Part shown: positions 9,101 to 17,388 of the stretch, piece after piece
Layout: each line of letters opens with the position of its first letter
How positions within the stretch are numbered: position 1 is the stretch's first letter
Source: Bacteroidales bacterium
Lineage (GTDB): Bacteria > Bacteroidota > Bacteroidia > Bacteroidales > FEN-979
Direction: 5' to 3'
NCBI GenBank assembly: GCA_023231005.1
Contig: JALNWG010000013.1
Coordinates: 1 to 64,000, forward strand
Length of the DNA: 64,000 nt
The notes under the pieces: generated by a model
The model's input: only the letters and a program-made list of their open reading frames with translations
The model's database searches: none
Told to the model about the DNA's origin: nothing
Made by a program: the position numbers and the translations under genes

Positions 9101-12100
9101 AAAGATTGAGTCCACCGACTTTGATGCCACCAACATCCAGTATATTGAATTCTGGATGATGGATCCTTTTGTATATGACACGTTAAATTCCGGACAATTG
9201 TATTTTAACCTGGGGGATGTATCGGAGGATATTCTGCGGGATGGACGGAAGAGTTATGAAAACGGATTACCAACTACTAACGTGGTTACGGGAGTGGATA
9301 CTACGATTTGGGGCCGGGTGCCGCAGTTACAAGCCCTGGTAGATGCTTTCGACAACAATCCTGAATCACGGCCTTATCAGGATGTGGGCTATGACGGATT
9401 AAGGGATGTGGATGAACTGTCGTTTTTTGATACCACCTATGTTGCCAAAGTGAGAAATACATTTGGGTCTGGCTCGGGCGCTTATAAAAATGCTGCTGCA
9501 GACCCTTCCAGTGATGATTTTCATTATTTCAGAGGATCCGATTATGACAATGATCCGAACTTTAGCAGTGTTTTGAACCGATATAAAAAATACAACGGTC
9601 CCGAAGGTAATTCTCCCACCACAAACCAGTCGCCCGAAAGCTATCCAACCATTGCCACAACCCTGCCCAATGTGGAAGATATCAACAAAGACAATACATT
9701 AAGTGAAGCAGAACGCTATTACCAGTATGTAGTTCAGTTACGGCGTGATCAGATGATACCGGGAACGAATTATATCACCAATGTATACAGAGCCACCGAT
9801 ATTCCCCTGGCCGATGGAACAAGAGGCTCTGTGAACTGGTATCAGTTCAAAATTCCTATCCGTACCCCGGATAAAGTGGTTGGAAATATCTCGGATTTTA
9901 CTTCTATCCGATTTATGCGGATGTTTTTCAAGAACTTTCAGCGTCCGGTTGTATGTCGGTTTGCAACCCTTGAACTTACCCGTGGCGAATGGAGAAAATA
10001 TGATTATAGTTTGCTTTCCCCAGGGGAATATATTCCCGATGATTACCAAAATTCCACTCAGTTTGATATTGCTACTGTAAGTATCGAAGAAAATGGGAGC
10101 AAACAGCCGATTCCCTACGTAATGCCTCCGGGTATTGAACGGGAAACAAACTGGGGATCGACCAATATGCAGAAGCTGAATGAGCAATCCATGTCATTTA
10201 AGGTTTGCAACCTGGTTGATGGGGATGCCCGGGGCGCTTATAAAACCTGTGAATTTGACTTCCGCCAGTTCAAACATCTTCAGATGTATGTTCATGCAGA
10301 GAAGTCGATCAAGAGCCAGAATTTAAAACCTGGCGAGCTTACTATTTTTATGCGGGTAGGTTCTGATTTCACGGAAAACTATTATGAGTATGAAATTCCC
10401 CTCAATTTTACACCCTGGGGAACCAGATCAGATAATCCGGAAGCCATCTGGCCCGATGCCAATGCTTTTGATATCAACCTGGACCGATTGGTAGAAGTAA
10501 AATATAACCGGCTGGTGGCCATGCGCGATAAAGGACTTGAACTGACGGCATCAACGCCCTATTCGGAATATGATGGAGCAAATAAAATTACCGTAGTAGG
10601 GTCTCCTACGATCAGCGATGTAAGGGCAATCTTGATCGGAGTACGTAATCCTAAAAAGAATACCATAACACCCGATGATGATGGGCAGGCAAAATGTGCG
10701 GAGGTTTGGGTGGATGAGCTTCGTTTGTCTGAATTTAACAAACAGGGAGGATGGGCTGCCACAGCACGGGTGGCTTTGGAACTGGCTGACCTTGGCCGTG
10801 TACAGGTAACAGGAAGTTATAACAGCGCGGGTTTTGGAACACTAGAACAAAAACAAACCCAGCGATTGATGGAATCAATTACTACTTTCGGATTTGATAC
10901 CGACCTGGACTTAGGCAAATTTTTCCCTGCCAAATCAGGGGTCCGTATTCCGATGCATTTCGATTATTCAATGCAACAAAATAACCCCAAGTATGATCCG
11001 CTCAACCCGGATCTCTTGCTGAAGGATGTTCTGGATGCTTATGATACCAAGCAACAGAAGGATTCAATCAAGTCGCTGACCCAAACTTATACGCAACGTA
11101 AAAATTTCAATCTGATGAATGTCAGAAAAGAGCGGACTTCAGACAAAAAACCAAAGATCTATGATATTGAAAATTTCAATTTAAGTTATTCTTATTCTGA
11201 AATATACTACCGTGATGTGGACGTGGAGTATAAGTTACAAAAGACATATACCGGAGGTTTGGGTTATACCTATTCGGCCCAGCCTAAAAATGTACAGCCT
11301 TTCAAACGATCAAAGGGACTTTCCAGCAGATCTCTGATGTTGATCAAAGACTTTAATTTTTATTATCTGCCCAAATCTTTCACTTTCCGGACGGATATGG
11401 TTCGCGAATTCAATCAGCAAAAATTCAGGAATAAGAGTGCAGCCATAATTCCGATGGAAACATTTTATACCAAGCGTTGGGACTGGACCCGGACGTATGA
11501 TTTGAAGTACGATTTTTCAAAATCTCTGAAAATTTCGTTAGTGGCCAATGCCGCTGCATTTATCAATGAGCCTCCGGGAGTGATTGACCGTTCAAACCGG
11601 GATCAGGTTTGGGGTGAAATCTTTTCCTTTGGTACCATGAACAATTACAACCAGGCTTTCAGTGTAACCTGGGAAGTGCCTTTTACAAAAATTCCTTATT
11701 TGGATTTTATTTCTTTGAACGCAGGGTATCAATCCACCTATCGCTGGGCTGCCTCCCCGATATCGATTCAGGATCAATATGGGAATACCATTGAAAATGC
11801 AAGCAACAAAGTACTCAATGGCGGTCTTAATCTGGTAACATTATATAATAAAAGTTCGTATCTGAAGAAGATTAATCAGGGGGTTGCTAAAAATTCCAAA
11901 ATACCCCGTCCGGAGCCTCCCAAAATTTCTAAGGAAAAAAGTTTAGCCAAACAGGATAGCTTGAAAGCAGAAAAACCTAAGATAAATGTCGGAAAAATCA
12001 TTCTTGATGGAACACTCAGGGTTTTAATGGCTATCCGGACTGCCAAATTCACCTATAATCAGGGCAATGGTATTTTATTGCCGGGATTCAAGCCGGAACC

Positions 12101-13379
12101 GGATGCTCTTGGTAATAACTGGAGTTCAAATGCCCCCGGGCTTGGTTTTGTTTTTGGCGACACGCGAGATATCCGTCCAACAGCTGTTGAGCATGGATGG
12201 ATTACCACAGATACCATGCTGAATACTCCCTACATTACTAAATTCACAGAAAATTTGACGGTAAACGTGAGTCTTGAACCAATCAAGGATCTAAGGATCG
12301 AAATCACCGCATTGCGACAATACTCAAAGGCCCACACCGAATATTTCAAAGCCGACCGGAGTGGCGCTTTCCCAACAGATCCTTTATCGGCTTCAGACCA
12401 GGGAAGTTTCACAATGTCGTATCTTATAATTGGGACTTCTTTCGATAAGGAGGACGAATTTGGACGTTCGTCGACTTTTGAGAGAATGAAACAATACCGT
12501 TTACAGATTGCCCAGCGATACGCAGCCATGAATCCGAATTCAAAAGGAGTCGTTGATTCAACCGGATTTCCGATGGGTTATGGAAACACCGATCAGGAAG
12601 TACTGCTTTCGGCCTTTATGTCAGCTTACAGTGGAAAAGATCCGGGGAAAATCAAACTTAATGCCTTTCCTTCCATTCCGCTTCCCAACTGGCGGTTGAC
12701 ATACGATGGTTTAGCAAAACTAAAGATTTTTAAAACCTGGTTGAGGACTTTTACCATTACCCATGCCTATTTGTCGACCTACAGTGTAAGCAATTTCACC
12801 TCCAATATCCTCTTTAAAGAGCAAAATGGAATGCCTTCGGTGACCGATGATGCCGGTAACTTTATTCCTCAATCTCAACTCATGGTTGTTTCAATCACTG
12901 AGCAATTCAACCCGCTTATTAAAATAGATCTTGGTTTTGTGAATAGCCTGCTGGCCGATCTGGAAATGCGCAGGGGGCGTAATATCTCCTTTGCTTTTGG
13001 CAATAACCAACTTACCGAGATCACTAGTAATGAGTTTATTATTGGTTTGGGATATCGTTTCAAGGGGATCCGATTAAACTTTTCAGGATTGGTAGGCGGA
13101 GGTAATAAAACAAAAACCAACAGCGACCTTAATCTTAAACTTGACTTCTCCATCCGGAAGAATAAAACAGTATTACGACGGATTGATGAAGATGTTAACC
13201 AGGTCTCGGTAGGACAGAATGTATTGTCTCTCAATTTCTCTGCCGATTATAACCTGAGTCAACGATTCAATGTCCGGTTCTATTTCGATAAAGTGATCAA
13301 TACACCTTATGTTTCTAACCAATATCGGACCTCAAATACCAAAGGCGGGATCGCTTTACGTTTTACCCTGGCACAGTAG
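6129..13379 (+). CDS. sprA: Type IX secretion translocon / gliding motility protein SprA
   Basis: A 2416-residue outer-membrane protein, the right size for SprA, whose very large beta-barrel is the type IX translocon. The start is GTG (GTG AAG AAA AGA), giving a signal peptide MKKRILYC...FTVSAA. Recognisable SprA blocks include PQGSAEITFGL near residue 165, KIGDKIEFKVNYNTEATFDF near 215, GTTYIDDFEGAKSTIDL near 840, and repeated strand-turn patterns to the end (GIALRFTLAQ). A low-complexity Pro/Lys segment (PRPEPPKISKEKSLAKQDSL) near residue 1930 may be an exposed loop. It lies between ruvA and gcvH, as in other Bacteroidota. The likely substrates include the four sorting-domain proteins in this window. 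Confidence 0.97.
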   Translation: MKKRILYCLVCLALLVAFCFTVSAAETKCNYGRFWLFTFSPDSLVKGDTVRLRYPFDDSKVMPGSGEEHGIYLKNPSNLKTIVEYDPITRQYYYMYKIGETTYRIPTTLTFEEYQNMDMETMINNYWKERSEAASIDNAKGIIPKIHIPGKVFETIFGNNTVDIRPQGSAEITFGLVSNRRDDPMLNTRQRRQTNFDFNEKIQMNVIAKIGDKIEFKVNYNTEATFDFENKLKLKYEGKEDDIIQLIEAGDVNMPLSTSLIRGTESLFGIKTKLRFGRVTVTALYSQQKSESKNITVQGNAQQTKFKIRADEYEDNKHFFLGQYFRDNYKQNLSKLPVITSNVNILKIEVWVTNVGAAVTENRNIVAFMDLGEYKPYNTRLFTGDPNRKYTTNNSNNLFQVIMPNPADTAKVRNINTVTGYLKGSPFFMISGEDFEKVESARKLLTSEYSFNPKLGFISLNTALNSDQTLAVAYQYQVIGDTAIHQVGEFSDQGINTPKSLIVKLLKSTSLNTKIPTWKLMMKNVYALGAYQLQSNSFTLNILYSGNANGVPTAYIGEGRIKGVPLLRVLDLDNLNQQFNPPPDGMFDFIDQAATIGGTIQASNGRIFFPVLEPFGEDLRDSILDVNNPKESKELADKYCFDSLYTMTKTMARQYPDKNKFVLDGYYKSSAGSEISLNALNVPAGSVKVTAGGIQLTENVDYTVDYTLGRVRIINEGILNSGTPINISLESNEMFNVQTKRLMGAHIDYKINKDFVVGATILNLNERPLTQKVNYGDEPMSNTVWGMNVSYRTQSRLITRFIDALPLISTKAPSSLTVDAEFAQFIPGHSKSIGKAGTTYIDDFEGAKSTIDLKNIGTWFMASSPQGQTATGLFPEAASGTKLAYGFNRAKLAWYIIDPLFYDKNTNLIPSNVSNSELSNQYVRQVWETEIFPNKQPLNGVPVNLAVLNLAYYPNERGPYNYDVGSTAYSKGLNTDGTLAMPETRWGGIMRKIESTDFDATNIQYIEFWMMDPFVYDTLNSGQLYFNLGDVSEDILRDGRKSYENGLPTTNVVTGVDTTIWGRVPQLQALVDAFDNNPESRPYQDVGYDGLRDVDELSFFDTTYVAKVRNTFGSGSGAYKNAAADPSSDDFHYFRGSDYDNDPNFSSVLNRYKKYNGPEGNSPTTNQSPESYPTIATTLPNVEDINKDNTLSEAERYYQYVVQLRRDQMIPGTNYITNVYRATDIPLADGTRGSVNWYQFKIPIRTPDKVVGNISDFTSIRFMRMFFKNFQRPVVCRFATLELTRGEWRKYDYSLLSPGEYIPDDYQNSTQFDIATVSIEENGSKQPIPYVMPPGIERETNWGSTNMQKLNEQSMSFKVCNLVDGDARGAYKTCEFDFRQFKHLQMYVHAEKSIKSQNLKPGELTIFMRVGSDFTENYYEYEIPLNFTPWGTRSDNPEAIWPDANAFDINLDRLVEVKYNRLVAMRDKGLELTASTPYSEYDGANKITVVGSPTISDVRAILIGVRNPKKNTITPDDDGQAKCAEVWVDELRLSEFNKQGGWAATARVALELADLGRVQVTGSYNSAGFGTLEQKQTQRLMESITTFGFDTDLDLGKFFPAKSGVRIPMHFDYSMQQNNPKYDPLNPDLLLKDVLDAYDTKQQKDSIKSLTQTYTQRKNFNLMNVRKERTSDKKPKIYDIENFNLSYSYSEIYYRDVDVEYKLQKTYTGGLGYTYSAQPKNVQPFKRSKGLSSRSLMLIKDFNFYYLPKSFTFRTDMVREFNQQKFRNKSAAIIPMETFYTKRWDWTRTYDLKYDFSKSLKISLVANAAAFINEPPGVIDRSNRDQVWGEIFSFGTMNNYNQAFSVTWEVPFTKIPYLDFISLNAGYQSTYRWAASPISIQDQYGNTIENASNKVLNGGLNLVTLYNKSSYLKKINQGVAKNSKIPRPEPPKISKEKSLAKQDSLKAEKPKINVGKIILDGTLRVLMAIRTAKFTYNQGNGILLPGFKPEPDALGNNWSSNAPGLGFVFGDTRDIRPTAVEHGWITTDTMLNTPYITKFTENLTVNVSLEPIKDLRIEITALRQYSKAHTEYFKADRSGAFPTDPLSASDQGSFTMSYLIIGTSFDKEDEFGRSSTFERMKQYRLQIAQRYAAMNPNSKGVVDSTGFPMGYGNTDQEVLLSAFMSAYSGKDPGKIKLNAFPSIPLPNWRLTYDGLAKLKIFKTWLRTFTITHAYLSTYSVSNFTSNILFKEQNGMPSVTDDAGNFIPQSQLMVVSITEQFNPLIKIDLGFVNSLLADLEMRRGRNISFAFGNNQLTEITSNEFIIGLGYRFKGIRLNFSGLVGGGNKTKTNSDLNLKLDFSIRKNKTVLRRIDEDVNQVSVGQNVLSLNFSADYNLSQRFNVRFYFDKVINTPYVSNQYRTSNTKGGIALRFTLAQ

Positions 13380-13415
13380 GTAGCATCCTTAACCAGTCTG
13401 TTTTTTAACTGTTCC

Positions 13416-13446
13416 TTTGACAATTCGAAAAAAAACCATACTTTTG
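13416..13446 (+). promoter_or_regulatory. Promoter of gcvH
   Basis: TTTG (13416-13419), 19-bp spacer, TACTTTTG (13439-13446). A full match to the Bacteroidota consensus, 25 nt before the gcvH start, so gcvH can be expressed apart from sprA. Confidence 0.75.
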
Positions 13447-13471
13447 AAAAAATCTTAAAAAAAAATAAACT

Positions 13472-13852
13472 ATGAACGTTCCTGCAAATCTAAAGTACAC
13501 AAAGGACCATGAATGGTTAAAAGTTGAAGGTGAAAACGCTTTTATTGGCATTACTGATTTTGCTCAGCATGAGTTGGGAGATATCGTATTTATTGAAGTG
13601 GAAACCGTGGGTGAAACCCTTGGAAAGCACGAATCTTTTGGTACTGTTGAGGCAGTTAAAACAGTCTCTGACCTGTTCATGCCTGTTTCCGGTGAAATTC
13701 TTGAATTCAATGAAGAACTTACCACTACTCCGGAAACCATTAACAAAGATCCTTATGTAAAAGGGTGGATCGTTAAGATTAAAATGACAGCTCCGGGCGA
13801 AATCGCCGAATTGCTTGATGCTACAACATATACAACACAAATTCAGTCTTAA
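13472..13852 (+). CDS. gcvH: Glycine cleavage system H protein
   Basis: A 126-residue lipoyl-carrier protein that shuttles the aminomethyl group between the P, T and L proteins of glycine cleavage. The hallmark is ESFGTVEAVKTVSDLFMPVSG, with K63 as the lipoylated lysine, preceded by KYTKDHEWLKV and ITDFAQHELGDIVFIE. Length and domain are complete. It has its own promoter and precedes the VanZ-like gene by 27 bp. The other glycine cleavage proteins are not in the window. This ruvA-sprA-gcvH order is recurrent in Bacteroidota (from memory). Confidence 0.97.
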   Translation: MNVPANLKYTKDHEWLKVEGENAFIGITDFAQHELGDIVFIEVETVGETLGKHESFGTVEAVKTVSDLFMPVSGEILEFNEELTTTPETINKDPYVKGWIVKIKMTAPGEIAELLDATTYTTQIQS

Positions 13853-13879
13853 ATCCTGGTTTCCCCACAAACAACTTGC

Positions 13880-14269
13880 TTGCGAACGTTCCTGAAACAT
13901 AACCTCTGGAGTTTTTTGTGGGCGCTGGTTATCGTCTTACTTACCTGTTTGCCAGGTAAAGTATTTCCGGCCCTTCCCCGTTTTATGGACCTGTTACAAC
14001 CTGATAAATGGGTTCATGGAATTATGTTCGGAATTTATGTGTTTGTTCAGATCAGGGGATTTGTATTGCAGGATCGGTTTCCTTTTTTACATCACAATGC
14101 TGTTGTAATAACGTTGCTTATTGGTATTCTCCTGGCGATGGGTACGGAATTGGCTCAAAAGTTTTTTATCCCGTTGCGGAGTGGCTCTCCATACGATTTT
14201 CTGGCCGACGTGGTTGGATGTCTCTTAGGGTTGTTGGCTGCGTGGAAATTTGTTCGAATTAATAGATAG
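13880..14269 (+). CDS. VanZ-like integral membrane protein
   Basis: A 129-residue protein with about four membrane spans (LWSFLWALVIVLLTCLPG, WVHGIMFGIYVFVQI, AVVITLLIGILLAMGTEL, DVVGCLLGLLAAW). It has the VanZ features DKWVHG after the first span and ELAQKFFIPLRSGSPYDFLADVVG near the end. VanZ proteins confer low-level teicoplanin resistance in enterococci, but most genomic homologues have no proven role, so no resistance is claimed. The start is TTG; no in-frame ATG occurs before residue 36, which would remove the first span. It ends 3 bp from the convergent uvrC stop. Confidence 0.85.
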   Translation: MRTFLKHNLWSFLWALVIVLLTCLPGKVFPALPRFMDLLQPDKWVHGIMFGIYVFVQIRGFVLQDRFPFLHHNAVVITLLIGILLAMGTELAQKFFIPLRSGSPYDFLADVVGCLLGLLAAWKFVRINR

Positions 14270-14272
14270 AAA

Positions 14273-16108
14273 TCAGGAATTATTAGATGGAGAAACCTTG
14301 GAGAAATAGTCAAATACTATTTTTCCTTTTGCTTTTCCGATGACTTCCTGTAGCTCTTCCAGAGTGGCTCCTTTGATATTATTTACGGACCGGAATTTCG
14401 AGAGTAATTTCTGATTAATCGAATTGCCTATTCCCGGGATCTTTGTGAGCTGGGGTGCCAGAGCGGCTTTTTCACGACGTTTCCGGTGGTGCGTGATCCC
14501 AAACCGGTGAGCTTCATCACGCATCTGCTGGATAATCTTGAGGGTCTCGGATTTTTTATCCAGATACATGGGTAATGAATCTTTGGGATAATAGATTTCT
14601 TCGAGTTTTTTTGCAATTCCTATCACCGTCATTTTTCCTGTGAGACCCAGATCTTCCAGGCTTTTCAAGGCTGCACTCAACTGTCCTTTCCCGCCATCCA
14701 CAACAATTAGCTGCGGAAGTGATTTTCCTTCCTCAAGAAGCCGTTTGTAACGCCGGAAGATGATCTCTTCCATGGAGGCAAAATCATCGGGACCTTCCAC
14801 GGTTTTTATGTTGAAATGCCTGTATTCGCTTTTATCGGGACGGGCATTTTTAAAACAAACCATCGCAGCAACCGGATGAGTCCCCTGGATGTTGGAATTG
14901 TCGAAACATTCGATGTGTACTGGTAGTTCAGTCATCCGTAAATCTTTCATCATCGTGTCGAGAATGCGACGGCTTTTATGTTCCGGATCTACCAAATCCT
15001 TTTGTTTTTCTTTCTCAAGCTGATAATATCTGACATTCCGTTGCGACAGTTCCAATAACTTTTTTTTGTCTCCGATTTTTGGAACTGTGAAAAGAGCTCC
15101 CGAAATTTCATATTCGGGAAGGAATGGAACAATAATTTCGGGGGAGACGCTTTCAAACCGTTGCCGGATCTCCGTAATTGCAAATTGCAGCAACTCTTCT
15201 GGAGTTTCATCCAGTTTTCTCTGTAATTCGACCGTGTGTACCTGAATAATGGCACCATTCATTACTTTCATGAAGTTGATATATGCCGACAAACCCTCTG
15301 CTGAAATAGAAAAAACATCCACATCATTGATGGAAGGATTGACCACGGTCGATTTACTTTGATATTTATCAAGCAATTCCAATTTCTCCTTAACGAGGTG
15401 CGCTTTTTCAAATTCCTGAATAGCGGCATATTCCATCATGAGTTCCCGGAGTTGACGCGCTACCTGATTCAAATTTCCTTTTATGATTTCCTTGATGGAT
15501 GCGATGCTTGTATCATAATCCTCTTTTGTTTGCAATCCTTCGCAGGCTCCTTTACAATTGCCGAGATGGTATTCAAGACAAACCTTGAATTTCCTGGACT
15601 GAATATTTTTTTCAGTCAGGTTTAAGGTGCAATTCCGCAAAGGATATAACTGCCGGCAAAAATCGAGTAAAGTATGCATTATCCGGACATTGGCATAAGG
15701 GCCGAAGTAGTTAGATCCATCGCGGATGAGATGTCGGGAAGGAAAAACCCTTGGAAAAGGTTCATTTTTAATACATATCCAGGGATAGGTTTTATCATCC
15801 TTCAGGGCCACATTGTAATGTGGCCGGTATTTTTTAATCAGGTTGTTTTCAAGGAGGAGGGCATCCTGTTCGGTCTCTACCACGATATATTTGATTTCCG
15901 CTATTTTACGGACCAGCATTTGAACTTTTCCGCTGATCGAATTGATCTTAGTGAAATAAGAGCTCACACGCTTTTTCAGATCTTTGGCCTTTCCTACGTA
16001 TATAATCTGGTCTTTATCGTCAAAATATTGATATACCCCGGGTTTGTGAGGTAAACCTTTGACAATGGTTTCCAAATGGGAGAAATATTTATTTAAGGGG
16101 TTGACCAT
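14273..16108 (-). CDS. uvrC: Excinuclease ABC subunit C
   Basis: UvrC makes both incisions in nucleotide excision repair. Domains run in order: a GIY-YIG nuclease (KPGVYQYFD, IIYVGKAKDLKKRVSSYF), the ENNLIKKYRPHYN block, a UVR motif (IQEFEKAHLVKEKLELL), the RNase H-like second nuclease (ECFDNSNIQGTHPVAAMVCF, IVVDGGKGQLSAAL), and a C-terminal helix-hairpin-helix (LTKIPGIGNSINQKLL). The frame is open to 16174, but I choose the ATG at 16108 (MVNPLNKYFSHLET, 611 aa); an ATG two codons earlier (16114) is equally possible. Either start overlaps the end of pdxB by about 20 bp, so uvrC is the last gene of the micropeptide-pdxB-uvrC unit. Confidence 0.95.
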   Translation of the reverse strand: MVNPLNKYFSHLETIVKGLPHKPGVYQYFDDKDQIIYVGKAKDLKKRVSSYFTKINSISGKVQMLVRKIAEIKYIVVETEQDALLLENNLIKKYRPHYNVALKDDKTYPWICIKNEPFPRVFPSRHLIRDGSNYFGPYANVRIMHTLLDFCRQLYPLRNCTLNLTEKNIQSRKFKVCLEYHLGNCKGACEGLQTKEDYDTSIASIKEIIKGNLNQVARQLRELMMEYAAIQEFEKAHLVKEKLELLDKYQSKSTVVNPSINDVDVFSISAEGLSAYINFMKVMNGAIIQVHTVELQRKLDETPEELLQFAITEIRQRFESVSPEIIVPFLPEYEISGALFTVPKIGDKKKLLELSQRNVRYYQLEKEKQKDLVDPEHKSRRILDTMMKDLRMTELPVHIECFDNSNIQGTHPVAAMVCFKNARPDKSEYRHFNIKTVEGPDDFASMEEIIFRRYKRLLEEGKSLPQLIVVDGGKGQLSAALKSLEDLGLTGKMTVIGIAKKLEEIYYPKDSLPMYLDKKSETLKIIQQMRDEAHRFGITHHRKRREKAALAPQLTKIPGIGNSINQKLLSKFRSVNNIKGATLEELQEVIGKAKGKIVFDYFSKVSPSNNS

Positions 16109-17246
16109 CTCCATATTTTTCGCAGATAAATCCCAACCCATTGAGCGCGTTCTGAATTTCATCAGTGCCTTCACGAACAGTTACAATAAAAGCCGGGTAT
16201 TCTCTCCGGGGAGGATATTGATTGCGTAATTGTTCAAACTGTAATGGGTTTTCTTTCAGCGCATCGGCATCGTTCAGGATATTGTACGATTTCAATATCG
16301 TTTCCCCAATGATCTCTTCTGAACTTTTTCCCCTTCCCTCAATTTGGATGATCGGTTTTTCCGGGAACGGAAGATGAGGGGGAAACCATGACTGCAAAGG
16401 GAAATTGAAATAGGCTGCAACGGCTCTCACAACCGCAGCGGTGCCGTTAGCCTTTCCGTCGACTGAATAGCCTGCAATATGCGGTGTTCCGATGATTGAA
16501 AGATTCAGCAGGTCAGAATCCGGAATGGGTTCGTTTTCCCAAACATCGAGAACGGTACCGGCAACCAACCCTTCCCGGATCAACTGCTTCAATGCGGCAG
16601 TGTGAACCACTTCACCCCGGGAAGTGTTGATGAGAAAAACGCCTGGCTTTATTTTCCTGAGGTTGGTTTCGTTCATCAAATGAAAGGTAGGATCTTTTCC
16701 GTCGCGGTTAAGGGGAACATGGAAAGTGATCAGATCCGAATCCTTCAAAATCCGTTCGAGGGAAACAAACTGATTGCTGTCTTCCTTTCTTTGACGGGGA
16801 GGATCATTGAGCAAGACTTTCATTCCCAAAAGCCGGGCCAATTGTTCAACTTTGGATCCCACATGGCCTGCTCCAATGATCCCTAATGTTTTATCAGCCA
16901 GACAAAAACCTCCTTTCTTTGCAAGGATAAACAAAGCCGAGGCTAAATATTGACAAACCGAATTGGCATTGCACCCGGGCGCGGTAACCCACTGGATGTT
17001 GTGAGAGTCGCAATAACGGGTATCAATATGATCAAAACCAATAGTAGCCGATGCAATGATTTTTATTGCGGTCCCCTTCAGTAAATCTGCAGAGCAGGCA
17101 GTACGGGTTCGCACAATCAATGCATCGGCACCGATCAGGTTTGAACGATCAATGATTTGTCCCGAAAGATAACGAACTGTCGCAAAAGGTTCAAGTACAC
17201 CTTTCAGAAAAGGAATGTTATCATCCGCAATGATGCGTGGAAGCAT
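16089..17246 (-). CDS. pdxB: 4-phosphoerythronate dehydrogenase (PdxB)
   Basis: A 385-residue D-2-hydroxyacid dehydrogenase. PdxB oxidises 4-phospho-D-erythronate in DXP-dependent pyridoxal phosphate synthesis. The NAD-binding motif is GAGHVG (125-130). The catalytic trio is visible as R210 (NTSRGEVVHT), E237 (DVWENEP) and H256 (GTPHIAGYS); HIAGYS and SATIGFDHID are typical of PdxB rather than SerA. The C-terminal part fits the PdxB dimerisation domain. The ATG overlaps the stop of the upstream micropeptide by one base (TAATG), and its end overlaps uvrC, so translation of the three is probably coupled. A related hydroxyacid dehydrogenase is the alternative. Confidence 0.9.
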   Translation of the reverse strand: MLPRIIADDNIPFLKGVLEPFATVRYLSGQIIDRSNLIGADALIVRTRTACSADLLKGTAIKIIASATIGFDHIDTRYCDSHNIQWVTAPGCNANSVCQYLASALFILAKKGGFCLADKTLGIIGAGHVGSKVEQLARLLGMKVLLNDPPRQRKEDSNQFVSLERILKDSDLITFHVPLNRDGKDPTFHLMNETNLRKIKPGVFLINTSRGEVVHTAALKQLIREGLVAGTVLDVWENEPIPDSDLLNLSIIGTPHIAGYSVDGKANGTAAVVRAVAAYFNFPLQSWFPPHLPFPEKPIIQIEGRGKSSEEIIGETILKSYNILNDADALKENPLQFEQLRNQYPPRREYPAFIVTVREGTDEIQNALNGLGFICEKYGDGQPLK

Positions 17247-17350
17247 TATTTCTTGGCTGCTTTTTTCTCTTTTTTAGCAGCCCGTTTTTCTTTTAAACTC
17301 TTGGTGGGTTCTTTTTTCTTTTCTTTTACCACCGTTTTTTCTTTTCCCAT
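17246..17350 (-). CDS. 34-residue lysine-rich micropeptide, coupled to pdxB
   Basis: ATG at 17350-17348, TAA at 17248-17246. The 34 residues begin MGKEKTVVKEKKKEPTK and end EKKAAKK; 15 of 34 are lysine and five are glutamate, with no hydrophobic core. A single charged helix or a disordered nucleic-acid-binding tail is plausible. The stop shares one base with the pdxB start (TAATG), the usual sign of translational coupling. An imperfect -7 box, TAACTTTA (17380-17373), lies 22 nt upstream. I recognise no family. It could be a real small protein or a leader whose translation sets pdxB expression. Low complexity leaves some doubt that it is selected as protein. Confidence 0.55.
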   Translation of the reverse strand: MGKEKTVVKEKKKEPTKSLKEKRAAKKEKKAAKK

Positions 17351-17388
17351 GGTTCTGATTTTTTAGACCCGATAAAGTTACAAACAAA

